A DNA stretch of 64,000 nucleotides from Oerskovia paurometabola (GTDB lineage Bacteria > Actinomycetota > Actinomycetes > Actinomycetales > Cellulomonadaceae), in NCBI RefSeq assembly GCF_016907365.1, contig NZ_JAFBBV010000001.1, positions 558,001-622,000 of the forward strand, given 5' to 3'. Shown here in pieces: positions 1-7,226 of this stretch. The notes below the pieces were generated by a model, which ran no database searches, was not told the DNA's origin, and saw only the letters and a program-made list of their open reading frames with translations. The translations under genes were made by a program, and so were the position numbers. The first letter of the stretch is position 1, and every line of letters begins with the position of its first letter.

Positions 1-153
1 CGGCGCCGCCTCGGGTGGGACGGGCGCCAACGACGCCGCCGCGACTGGCAGTATGCGGCCCATGCCTGTGCGCCACGCCGACGCGACCTTTCGCCCATGC
101 GGGTACCTCGTAGTGCGGTCGCGGACCTCCGTCTCATGACTGGTCTCGTGACC

Positions 154-810
154 ATGAGGCGTCTTCTGCCGCCGACCGTCGCGGTGCACGAGTCGTCATG
201 CGACCTCGACGTCCCGCTGTTCGACGACGAGCAGAGCGCGATCGCCGATGCGGTCGAGGAGCGCCGCAGGGAGTTCGTCAGCGGGCGCGCCTGCGCCCGC
301 CGCGCCATGGCAGAGCTCGACGAGTCCGTCGTCCCGGTCCCGTGCGGCCCTCAGGGGGAGCCCGTGTGGTCGCACGGCCTCGTCGGGAGCATCACCCACT
401 GCCGGGGCTACCGCGCAGCGGCCGTCGCCCGGGTGGCGGACGTCATCGCCCTGGGTATCGACGCCGAACCGCACGAACGGCTTCCAGACGGCGTGCTCGA
501 TCTGGTCGCCCTCCCCGACGAGGCCGCGCAGATCCAGGTGCTGCGGCGAGATGTGCCAGCGATCCACTGGGACCGGCTTCTCTTCTGTGCCAAGGAAGCG
601 GTCTACAAGGGGTGGTTTCCTGTCGGACGGATACCGCTCGGCTTCGCCGGCGCGAGCGTCGTGCTGCGGACGGACGGCACGTTCTCCGCGCAGGTCCTGG
701 CTCCGCAGGCGTCCCTCGGTGCTCTCGCTGGTGGCCTGGCGGGTCGTTGGTCGGTCGGTGACGGCTATGTAGCGGCGGCGGTCGCGATGCCGTCCCCCAC
801 AGCGATCTAG
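154..810 (+). CDS. 4'-phosphopantetheinyl transferase (EntD/Sfp superfamily)
   Basis: This enzyme transfers phosphopantetheine from CoA to the conserved serine of carrier proteins. The obvious partner is the single carrier domain encoded at 6454. The EntD-type motifs are visible: GSITHC at about residues 78-83, GIDAEP with the metal-binding Asp and Glu at 101-106, and the AKEAVYKGW block at 146-154. The length of 218 residues is normal for the family. I chose the ATG at 154 because the protein then begins MRRLLPP, as EntD-type proteins usually do. In-frame ATGs at 97 and 136 are also possible, and none has a clear ribosome binding site. It opens the biosynthetic cluster but is separated from the condensation gene by 582 bases, so it probably has its own transcript. 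Confidence 0.93.
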   Translation: MRRLLPPTVAVHESSCDLDVPLFDDEQSAIADAVEERRREFVSGRACARRAMAELDESVVPVPCGPQGEPVWSHGLVGSITHCRGYRAAAVARVADVIALGIDAEPHERLPDGVLDLVALPDEAAQIQVLRRDVPAIHWDRLLFCAKEAVYKGWFPVGRIPLGFAGASVVLRTDGTFSAQVLAPQASLGALAGGLAGRWSVGDGYVAAAVAMPSPTAI

Positions 811-1392
811 GATCCTCACCGCTCACGAGTCCGCGCCGGTCACGCTCCGTCGGCGGCACGTCGGCGGCACGTCGGTGGCAGGCGACGCGGTCTCGGGTTC
901 CGACCGCGTCCCGCCGGCTCGCAAGCCTGCCTCGGGGCGTCGGTCTCCCTCGCGGGTCGGCCCTCCGGGAAGGGTGGCCCAATACAGGTCGGCCGCGGGA
1001 CCCTGGGTCGGCGTCGATCCGTGTGGGCCACCCAGGCCGGCGGTCCGGATGGCCGTCGACACGAGGGACCTGGCGAGCGGCTTCTGGATCGTCGGCATGC
1101 CGGGCTCGGCCCACCCTTTCGAACCTACGCACTGTCGGGAAGGAGGGCCCGGGCATGCATTGTTATGGCACATTCGTACTCTTAAAAGGCAACGGAGTGC
1201 GCCGTACGGCAACGTGCCTGGTCCCAGGTCGTCGAGCAAGAAAACCGACCGAGCGTCAGGAATTTTGCTCATCTCGTATGTCGAGATGATGGTTGCGGAT
1301 GCTCACGAACTTCGCTTGACTCCGTGTCGTCCCACTGAGAGACGAGCGATGCTCGCCATTCTGAATGGGCATGCTGACTCAGGGGGGTCTCA
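811..1392 (+). promoter_or_regulatory. 582-bp non-coding region, probable main promoter region of the biosynthetic operon
   Basis: I see no convincing gene here. The stretch around 1155-1340 is richer in A and T than its surroundings, as expected for a promoter. A possible promoter is TTGTTA (1160-1165), a 17-nt spacer, then TTAAAA (1183-1188). A second -35-like TTGACT lies at 1316-1321 without a clear -10. An inverted repeat at 1269-1289 could be an operator. The only clear translation signal is the run of G at 1382-1387 just before the GTG start of the condensation gene. A frame open from 875 across the start of that gene shows no family resemblance. Confidence 0.4.
1269..1289. promoter_or_regulatory. 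Inverted repeat, candidate operator
   Basis: Arms TCATCTCG and CGAGATGA are perfectly complementary and separated by 5 nt. The repeat lies 104 bases upstream of the GTG start of the condensation-domain gene, in the A/T-enriched part of the intergenic region. No cluster-situated regulator is present in the window, so the binding protein is unknown. It could also be a chance palindrome. Confidence 0.35.
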
Positions 1393-2739
1393 GTGGATTT
1401 ATCGACACGGTCGATCGAGTTCGACCAGCTCGTCGGGCGTTCTGGGCCGATGATGTGGGGTCAGAAGGCCATCTACAAGTCGATCCGTTGGCTTGCAGAG
1501 GATGCCCACTACTTCAATCTCTTCCGCGTCATCGACGTTCCGGACGGAATGGCGGTCGGGGATCTAGACGGTGCGCTTGGGTCCCTTATTGCTCGGCACG
1601 AGGTGCTGCGTACGCTCTTCCACGACTCGGCCGCGGGCTGGACGCAGGACGTTCGTCCTGCGGGGCGCTTGGTCGTGGACCTCGTCCCCGCCCGTGAGAA
1701 CGCTTCTGCCGAGGTGGCGGGCGGGGTCGTGAAAGACCTCATGGGGCGGTCGTTCCGTCATTCCGAGGAACTACCGGTGCGCTTCTCGATCGTGCTCGAG
1801 GACAGCCGGCCGCGCAAGGTCGTGATGGTGGTCTCCCATCTCGCCGTCGACGGCTGGTCGGCGGACCTTCTCAAGCAGGACCTCATCGGCCTGCTGCGAG
1901 GAGACGCAGGGCCTGCACCCCACTGGCAACCGGTGGACCAGGCTGCCGCCGAAGCGGACGGTGCTGGCGCGGCACGTGGGGTCGCTGCGGTGGACTACTG
2001 GTCGAAGACGCTCTCCTCCAACCCGCCGAGCCCGGTCCGCCCGGTGGTCGACACGGGCCGCCCAGGGCGCTTCGTGCGCCTGGGCATGTCGTCGACGGCT
2101 CTCGCGGTCGCAGCGAGCGCCGTGGCCACGCGCTGCGGCGTCAGCACCGGAACTGTGCTGCTCGCCGCGACGGCAGTGGTCGTCGGTCGACACACCGGAC
2201 GCAAGGAGGTCGCCCTCCAGCTCATCGCAGCCAATCGACTGGACGCCCGTAGCCGGGGGCTGGTCGGTGCGTTGGCCGAGAACGCTCTCTTCGTCATCGA
2301 CACCTCGCCGGCGGCTGTCGACGGTGACTTCCAGACGGTCGCGAAGCGGGCGTTCGGGGCAGGTCTGAACGCCTATCGACATGCGCAGTACGACCCGTTG
2401 GTCCTCGACGACGTGCTGGAACGCATTCGTACGCAGAACGGCGGAGCGCTCGATCTCGGGTATTTCTTCAACGACATGCGAATCGGGCGTGACTGGAGCG
2501 ATATTCCTGAGTGGGACTCGGAGCCGGACCGTCTTCGCGAGCTTGCGCAAGAGACCGAGATCAGCCTGGTCGGTTCGTGGGAACGGCAGGATGCCACATT
2601 CTTCGTGCACACGGAGGATGCGACCAACACCTGTCGACTGTTCCTGATGGCCGACACCGAGCTCATTCCTGCTCAGGAGATCGAGAAGCTGCTGCTCTCG
2701 ATGGAATCGGTGGTCGTCGAGGCGGCCATCGCGGGTTGA
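1393..2739 (+). CDS. Stand-alone NRPS condensation-domain protein
   Basis: This is a free condensation domain of 448 residues with no adenylation or carrier domain attached. The active-site motif reads SHLAVDG at residues 148-154. It keeps the catalytic second His and the Asp-Gly of the canonical HHxxxDG but has Ser for the first His. A GTG start at 1393 follows a strong G-rich ribosome binding site at 1382-1387. In the family it joins a carrier-bound acyl group to an amine or alcohol nucleophile. Only one carrier protein is encoded in this cluster, so the acceptor may be a free small molecule rather than a second carrier-bound amino acid; that is inference. It starts the main run of + strand biosynthetic genes. 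Confidence 0.9.
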   Translation: MDLSTRSIEFDQLVGRSGPMMWGQKAIYKSIRWLAEDAHYFNLFRVIDVPDGMAVGDLDGALGSLIARHEVLRTLFHDSAAGWTQDVRPAGRLVVDLVPARENASAEVAGGVVKDLMGRSFRHSEELPVRFSIVLEDSRPRKVVMVVSHLAVDGWSADLLKQDLIGLLRGDAGPAPHWQPVDQAAAEADGAGAARGVAAVDYWSKTLSSNPPSPVRPVVDTGRPGRFVRLGMSSTALAVAASAVATRCGVSTGTVLLAATAVVVGRHTGRKEVALQLIAANRLDARSRGLVGALAENALFVIDTSPAAVDGDFQTVAKRAFGAGLNAYRHAQYDPLVLDDVLERIRTQNGGALDLGYFFNDMRIGRDWSDIPEWDSEPDRLRELAQETEISLVGSWERQDATFFVHTEDATNTCRLFLMADTELIPAQEIEKLLLSMESVVVEAAIAG

Positions 2740-2830
2740 CCGCCTTTCCCTTCGAGGGTCTTGTCAACGTCGGGTGGTCTCGACAGGAGACTTGACCGGG
2801 CTCATTGCCGGTGATGACGAAAGGACGTCG

Positions 2831-3307
2831 ATGAATCAGCTCGTGTACGCGCCCAGACTGGTCAGGGCTCTGCCGCCGGTGGAGGCGGGCGGTCGCCTCC
2901 TGAAGGTATACGTGATGTTTGCAGAGCCCGACTCCTTCTCTCGCGACCCCGATCCGGAGTGGTTGAGAGAACAGGTGACCTCGGTCCTGGACACACCTCC
3001 AGGGGAGGGCGACCACCCGCTCGGATTCCTGATCCTGCACCACGGGAAGGAAGGTACCTACCTCCTGCTCTCCCAGTGGTTCGACGCGGACATGCTCAAG
3101 CACTGGGTACGTGGAACATCTGGTGCGGAGGAAGGCGGTGAGTCGTTCGCACCTCTCGCGCAGCGCGAGCTCATCGCCTGCGTATGGGAGCTGGCGATCA
3201 TCGCGTTCGAACGCAACGCCTGGGTGAACACGGTGCTTGCCCAGGGACGGGTGGACGACTCGTCGGTCACCGCGTATCTGGGCACGAGCTTCTCGGGGTG
3301 GGTATGA
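2831..3307 (+). CDS. Conserved protein of unknown function in the biosynthetic operon
   Basis: I do not recognise this 158-residue protein. The ATG at 2831 has an AAAGGA ribosome binding site at 2819-2824; an in-frame upstream GTG at 2774 has none. It is soluble, with no signal peptide or membrane segment. It is rich in Trp and His in the middle (HHGKEGTYLLLSQWFD, then LKHWV) and has a WELAIIAFERNAW helix-like block near the C-terminus. The size and alternating hydrophobic pattern would suit a small alpha+beta barrel such as those of monooxygenase-like or cyclase-like accessory proteins, but that is a guess. Its stop overlaps the start of the GNAT gene by four bases, so the two are translationally coupled. 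Confidence 0.75.
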   Translation: MNQLVYAPRLVRALPPVEAGGRLLKVYVMFAEPDSFSRDPDPEWLREQVTSVLDTPPGEGDHPLGFLILHHGKEGTYLLLSQWFDADMLKHWVRGTSGAEEGGESFAPLAQRELIACVWELAIIAFERNAWVNTVLAQGRVDDSSVTAYLGTSFSGWV

Positions 3308-3777
3308 GTCCCGACGTCGAGGTCAGACCGGTCCACCCGGACCACCTGGGCATGCTGCTCGAGCTGTGTCGAGAGCACGCAGCCTACGAGAACGCGGAGT
3401 TTCATGACGATGGGCATGTCGGTCGCTGGAAGTCGGCGCTGTTCGCCGAGCCAGCAGCCCTGCACGGCTGGATCGCCATCGAGGACGGGGAAGCCTGCGG
3501 CTTCATGACGGCGACCACGGACTTCGCGACGTGGAGCGCCCGTCGCTTTGCCCACATGGACTGCCTCTACATCCGCGAGCCTTTCCGAGGAAGGGGCGTC
3601 GGTCGCTTGTTCCTCGAGCAGCTGCGGGCGTTCGCGACCGCTCAGGGATGCGACTGGGCGGAGTGGCAGACCCCCCCGGACAACGAGCTCGGGATCGGCT
3701 TCTACGAGCGCATGGGTGCTGTCTCCAAGCCCAAGCGCCGCTTCACCTACGAGACGAGAGGGCGTGACCTCACGTGA
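3304..3777 (+). CDS. GNAT-family N-acyltransferase
   Basis: This 157-residue protein is a single GNAT domain. The acyl-CoA-binding motif A reads FRGRGVGRLFLEQL at about residues 94-107, preceded by a beta-strand with HMDCLYI. The downstream YERMGA segment is also typical. It probably acylates an amine or hydrazine intermediate of the cluster. In triacsin biosynthesis a GNAT enzyme succinylates hydrazinoacetic acid, which makes a comparable protective or activating step plausible here; that is inference from context. It starts in an ATGA overlap with the unknown gene and ends in a GTGA overlap with the adenylation gene. Confidence 0.9.
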   Translation: MSPDVEVRPVHPDHLGMLLELCREHAAYENAEFHDDGHVGRWKSALFAEPAALHGWIAIEDGEACGFMTATTDFATWSARRFAHMDCLYIREPFRGRGVGRLFLEQLRAFATAQGCDWAEWQTPPDNELGIGFYERMGAVSKPKRRFTYETRGRDLT

Positions 3778-5417
3778 TCAACGGAAGTGCACTCCGCTCG
3801 ATGCCTCCGTGGTCGCTCGACCGATCGGAACAGGCGAGCTCGGTACCCGCGCTCGGCGACCTGATTCGACCGGCTGCTGAGCGGTGGCCCAACCGTCTGG
3901 CCGTCCATGACGGGACTGTCGGACTGACCTTCGCAGAGCTCGAGCACCTGTCTCAGACGTTCGCTGCCCAGCTGGCCGAGCGAGGGGTCGGGGTGGGGGA
4001 CCGGGTCGCCGTCATCGCCGAGAAGTCTGCGCTCATGCCGCTCCTGGCGATCGCGATCTGGAAGTGTGGTGCGGTCTATGTCCCGCTCGACGGCGAGGCC
4101 CCGGCACCGCGCCTGGCCGCGCTGATCGAGCGCCTTCGCCCGCGGGTGGTCGTCGCCCTGGACGATCGTGACCCCGTGGCCGGAGACGGTCGTTGGGTCG
4201 ACCGAAACCAGGTCGACATGATCCTCTCCGGGCCACCCAGCGGATGGTCGACCGTCGATGCGCGGGGAGCCGACGATCTCGCGTACATCATCTTCACGTC
4301 GGGGTCGACCGGGGAGCCCAAGGGCGTCGAGATCACCGTGCCCAATCTCGTCGCCTACTTCGGAGCGCACAACGAGGTGCTGCGACTGACGCCAGAGTCT
4401 CGGGTGCTCAGTCTCTCTCCGTTCCACTTCGACGTCTCGATCGAGGACACGATGCTCCCCTTGTCCCTCGGGGCGTTCGTCTTCCAGTTCCGTGGGATCC
4501 AGGTGGGCGCGATCATGCGTGCCGTCATCACGAGGGAGCGGATCACCCACCTGATCGCGGTGTCGACGCTCCTGAAGATGATCACCGGCGACGGGCGTCA
4601 CCTGACGCGGGATGCGGCCCCTGGGCTGGAGATGGTGATGACGGGGGCCGAGGTCTGCGACCCGGCCGTCATCAACGCCTGGAAGAGCCGTCTTCCCGAT
4701 GTCCGCGTCCTCAACGTCTATGGACCGACCGAGGCCACGATCGTCTGCCTCGCATACGAGATCATGAAGGTCGATGAGGACAGGGACGTCTCCTACCCGA
4801 TCGGACGGCCCCTCCGTGGGGTCTGCGCCAGGATCGTCGAGGACGGCGCAGTGATCGTGGAGCCGGGAGTGGTCGGCGAGCTCTGGGTCGGAGGCGCCCA
4901 GGTGATGCGCGGATACCTGGATCGTCCTGAGGAGTCTGCACGCCTACTCGTCGAGACCGACGGGCTGCGCTTCTACCGCACCGGTGACCGGTGCAGCTAC
5001 GACGAGAACGGTGACATCGTGTTCCGGGGGCGCGACGACGACGAGGTGAAGCTCTCCGGCCGCCGGATCCACCTGGCCGAGATCCGGCAGACCGCCATGA
5101 GCTGCCCCGGTGTCGAGCAAGCCGCTGTCGGGCTCGTCAAGCGAAACGGCCACGACGTCATCGCCCTGGTGGTGACCTCGCCGGACCGCAGGGTGATCGA
5201 GCACGTCGAGAAGCGGCTGACGGAGATGCTGCCTCAGTACATGCAGCCGTCACTCGTCGCGTGGTCGCCGAACCGCTCGGTCTCGTCGACCGGCAAGACC
5301 GACGAGAAGGAGCTGGTTCGCCGACTCGCCGATGCGGCTCGGGACGTCAACGGGACGCGCTTCGCCCTTGAGATCGGCGGGACGGCGACGACGCTCGAGG
5401 GTTACGGCCATGGTTGA
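3774..5417 (+). CDS. Stand-alone NRPS adenylation domain (AMP-forming acyl ligase)
   Basis: This 547-residue enzyme activates a carboxylic acid with ATP and loads it onto a carrier protein, most likely the one at 6454. Core motifs are present in order: the A3 phosphate loop FTSGSTGEPKG at 174-184, FDVSIED (A4), NVYGPTEAT at 314-322 (A5), YRTGDR (A7), GRDDDEVKLSGRR (A8), and STGKTDEKEL with the A10 lysine. Asp follows Phe in A4, as in alpha-amino-acid-activating domains. Aligning by eye to the GrsA positions gives a pocket of roughly D-V-E-I-V-T-V-I-V-K, which I cannot match to a known substrate. A hydrazino acid would be a logical substrate. The GTG start overlaps the GNAT stop, and the C-terminus overlaps the hydrolase start. 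Confidence 0.95.
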   Translation: MINGSALRSMPPWSLDRSEQASSVPALGDLIRPAAERWPNRLAVHDGTVGLTFAELEHLSQTFAAQLAERGVGVGDRVAVIAEKSALMPLLAIAIWKCGAVYVPLDGEAPAPRLAALIERLRPRVVVALDDRDPVAGDGRWVDRNQVDMILSGPPSGWSTVDARGADDLAYIIFTSGSTGEPKGVEITVPNLVAYFGAHNEVLRLTPESRVLSLSPFHFDVSIEDTMLPLSLGAFVFQFRGIQVGAIMRAVITRERITHLIAVSTLLKMITGDGRHLTRDAAPGLEMVMTGAEVCDPAVINAWKSRLPDVRVLNVYGPTEATIVCLAYEIMKVDEDRDVSYPIGRPLRGVCARIVEDGAVIVEPGVVGELWVGGAQVMRGYLDRPEESARLLVETDGLRFYRTGDRCSYDENGDIVFRGRDDDEVKLSGRRIHLAEIRQTAMSCPGVEQAAVGLVKRNGHDVIALVVTSPDRRVIEHVEKRLTEMLPQYMQPSLVAWSPNRSVSSTGKTDEKELVRRLADAARDVNGTRFALEIGGTATTLEGYGHG

Positions 5418-6321
5418 GTCGGAGCGCTCGGCGCTGCACCCGGAGTTCGGCCGACTGGCGATGGCCCGCTCGCTCGTGACTGCGGGAGGATCCACGGGGA
5501 GGGTGGACGACGATCGGCGGAACGCCGAACGTTGGGTCGGCCTATTCGGCGGTGAGGCCGACCTGGAGGACGAGGCGCACGAGGACCAGGAACGGCGCTC
5601 CGTGGTCATCTACCCGGAGAAGGAGGCACCAGGGAGCCCGTGGGTCCTCTACCTTCACGGCGGGGGGATGGTCTACTACTCGACCTCGACCTTCCGACCG
5701 TACCTGCGAATCCTCGCAGACCGGCTCGGCGCCCCCGTGGAGGCTCTTGACTACGACAAGGCACCGGAGCACGACGTCATGCGCTCGGTGGCGGACCTGG
5801 CCGCTCGCATCGCGGGCCGTTGCCGAGAGGTGACGGATCGTCCGCTGATCGTCGCAGGAGACAGCGTCGGAGGACTGCTCGCGCTCTATCTCGGCGTGAG
5901 GGTGCTGCCGAGGGTCTTCTCTCGCATCGTGCTGATCTACCCGGTGCTCGACCTCGACGTGGAGCACGAGTCCTACCAGGCCTTCGGGACCGGGTACTTC
6001 CTTGACGGTGTCGACATGCGCTACTTCACGTCGCTGCTGCAACCGTTCTTCCGGGAGATCGCCTTCAACCCGATGGACCTGTCCGATTCGGACCTCTCCG
6101 CGCTGGCGGGCTGCTCGATCGTGACGTCCGGATGCGACGTGCTTCGCGACGAAGGACTCGAGTGGGCTCGGTACGTGGCTGATCGATCAGCCGACGTACG
6201 TCACCTGCACTTCCCCGACCTGCCGCACGACTTCTGCCTCTACGCCCCCAAGCTGAGCTCCGCCCGACGCGCGGTGGAACAGATCGCCGGCGAGGCATTC
6301 GTCTCCGGAGACGCCGGGTGA
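5410..6321 (+). CDS. Alpha/beta hydrolase of the hormone-sensitive-lipase type
   Basis: This 303-residue hydrolase has the oxyanion motif HGGG at residues 83-86 and the nucleophile elbow GDSVGG at 150-155 (Ser152). A GCDVLRDEG block probably carries the acid, and LPHDF near the C-terminus carries the catalytic His. This is the HSL/BDLF architecture rather than that of a classical NRPS type I or II thioesterase. No other thioesterase is encoded in the cluster, so it is the candidate for product release or removal of a protecting acyl group; both are inference. It starts with an ATG that overlaps the adenylation gene by 8 bases, so translation is coupled. A gap of 132 bases follows before the carrier gene. 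Confidence 0.92.
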   Translation: MVESERSALHPEFGRLAMARSLVTAGGSTGRVDDDRRNAERWVGLFGGEADLEDEAHEDQERRSVVIYPEKEAPGSPWVLYLHGGGMVYYSTSTFRPYLRILADRLGAPVEALDYDKAPEHDVMRSVADLAARIAGRCREVTDRPLIVAGDSVGGLLALYLGVRVLPRVFSRIVLIYPVLDLDVEHESYQAFGTGYFLDGVDMRYFTSLLQPFFREIAFNPMDLSDSDLSALAGCSIVTSGCDVLRDEGLEWARYVADRSADVRHLHFPDLPHDFCLYAPKLSSARRAVEQIAGEAFVSGDAG

Positions 6322-6453
6322 GCCGTACTGCAGCCGATGTGCGGCGTGGTGCTGCCCCCGATCCTCGTGGTCGGAGGCAGTCACGCCACGGGGACGCCCG
6401 TGGTCCACGAACAAGACAGGCCAGAACGCGAACTACTTCGGTGAGAGGAAATC

Positions 6454-7161
6454 ATGACCACTTCAGTGAGCGACACGGTCAAGCGTGACATCGCGGGATA
6501 TCTCGAGGCGGCTCTGGGGAGACCGGTCGACGTCCACTCCTTGGCGGACGACACACCACTGAACACCCTCGGGCTGGATTCACTCCTGACGATCAGCGTC
6601 GTCGCCACGCTTCTGGACGAGTCCGGCGTGGACCTCCTCGAGCACTCCGACTCGCTTGTCACCCCCAGCACGCTCGCGGACCTCTATGCCCTGGGTGTGA
6701 GGTTCGGCCCAGGCGAGGACCGTCCTGCTCACGACGAGGAGAAGACCGTCCTGGAGAACGACCGGATCGCTCACTACCAGTCGAAGCTCGCCTACGAGAT
6801 CGACTCCGCAGACCTTCAGGACGCCCTGTCAGCGGGCAAGGACGTCGTCGTCGTCGACGGACGCAGCAGCGAGTCCTTCGCAGCGGAGCACATTCCCGGT
6901 GCCGTCAGCCTCCCGCATCGCTCGATCTCGCACGACTCACTCAGCGAGCTCTCCCGCGCCCCGTTGTACGTCGCGTACTGCGACGGGATCGGCTGCAACG
7001 CCTCTACCAAGACGGCACTCAAGCTGGCCGCCGCAGGTTTCCAGGTGAAGGAACTGATCGGTGGCCTGGACTGGTGGAAGCGGGACGGCCACCTCACCGA
7101 AGGGCACGCCGCGCACACGGTGGTCGGCGAGCATCCCCTCGCTTGTGGGTGCGCCGGCTAG
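6454..7161 (+). CDS. Carrier protein fused to a rhodanese (sulfurtransferase) domain
   Basis: This 235-residue protein joins two domains that are normally separate. Residues 1-85 are an acyl/peptidyl carrier protein with the phosphopantetheine site LGLDSLL (Ser43). After a charged linker, residues 112-215 form a single rhodanese domain: VVVVDGRSSESFAAEHIPGA, then the active-site loop starting AYCDGIGC with Cys176 at the catalytic position and Cys181 five residues on, then ELIGGLDWW. The C-terminus ends CGCAG with two more cysteines. An AGAGG-type ribosome binding site lies just upstream of the ATG. It is the only carrier in the cluster. A rhodanese holds sulfur as a Cys persulfide, so it could pass sulfur to the tethered intermediate; the true role is unknown. 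Confidence 0.93.
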   Translation: MTTSVSDTVKRDIAGYLEAALGRPVDVHSLADDTPLNTLGLDSLLTISVVATLLDESGVDLLEHSDSLVTPSTLADLYALGVRFGPGEDRPAHDEEKTVLENDRIAHYQSKLAYEIDSADLQDALSAGKDVVVVDGRSSESFAAEHIPGAVSLPHRSISHDSLSELSRAPLYVAYCDGIGCNASTKTALKLAAAGFQVKELIGGLDWWKRDGHLTEGHAAHTVVGEHPLACGCAG

Positions 7162-7226
7162 ATCTCTCTCCGGCCGCCTGGCTCGGTGGCGACTTGGTCG
7201 AAGAACGTCCATACCGTACAGAAAGC

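Noticed and set aside
875..1453. A + strand open frame of 192 codons in the leader before the condensation gene
   Set aside because: No ribosome binding site, no motif, and it runs into the start of the condensation gene in another frame.
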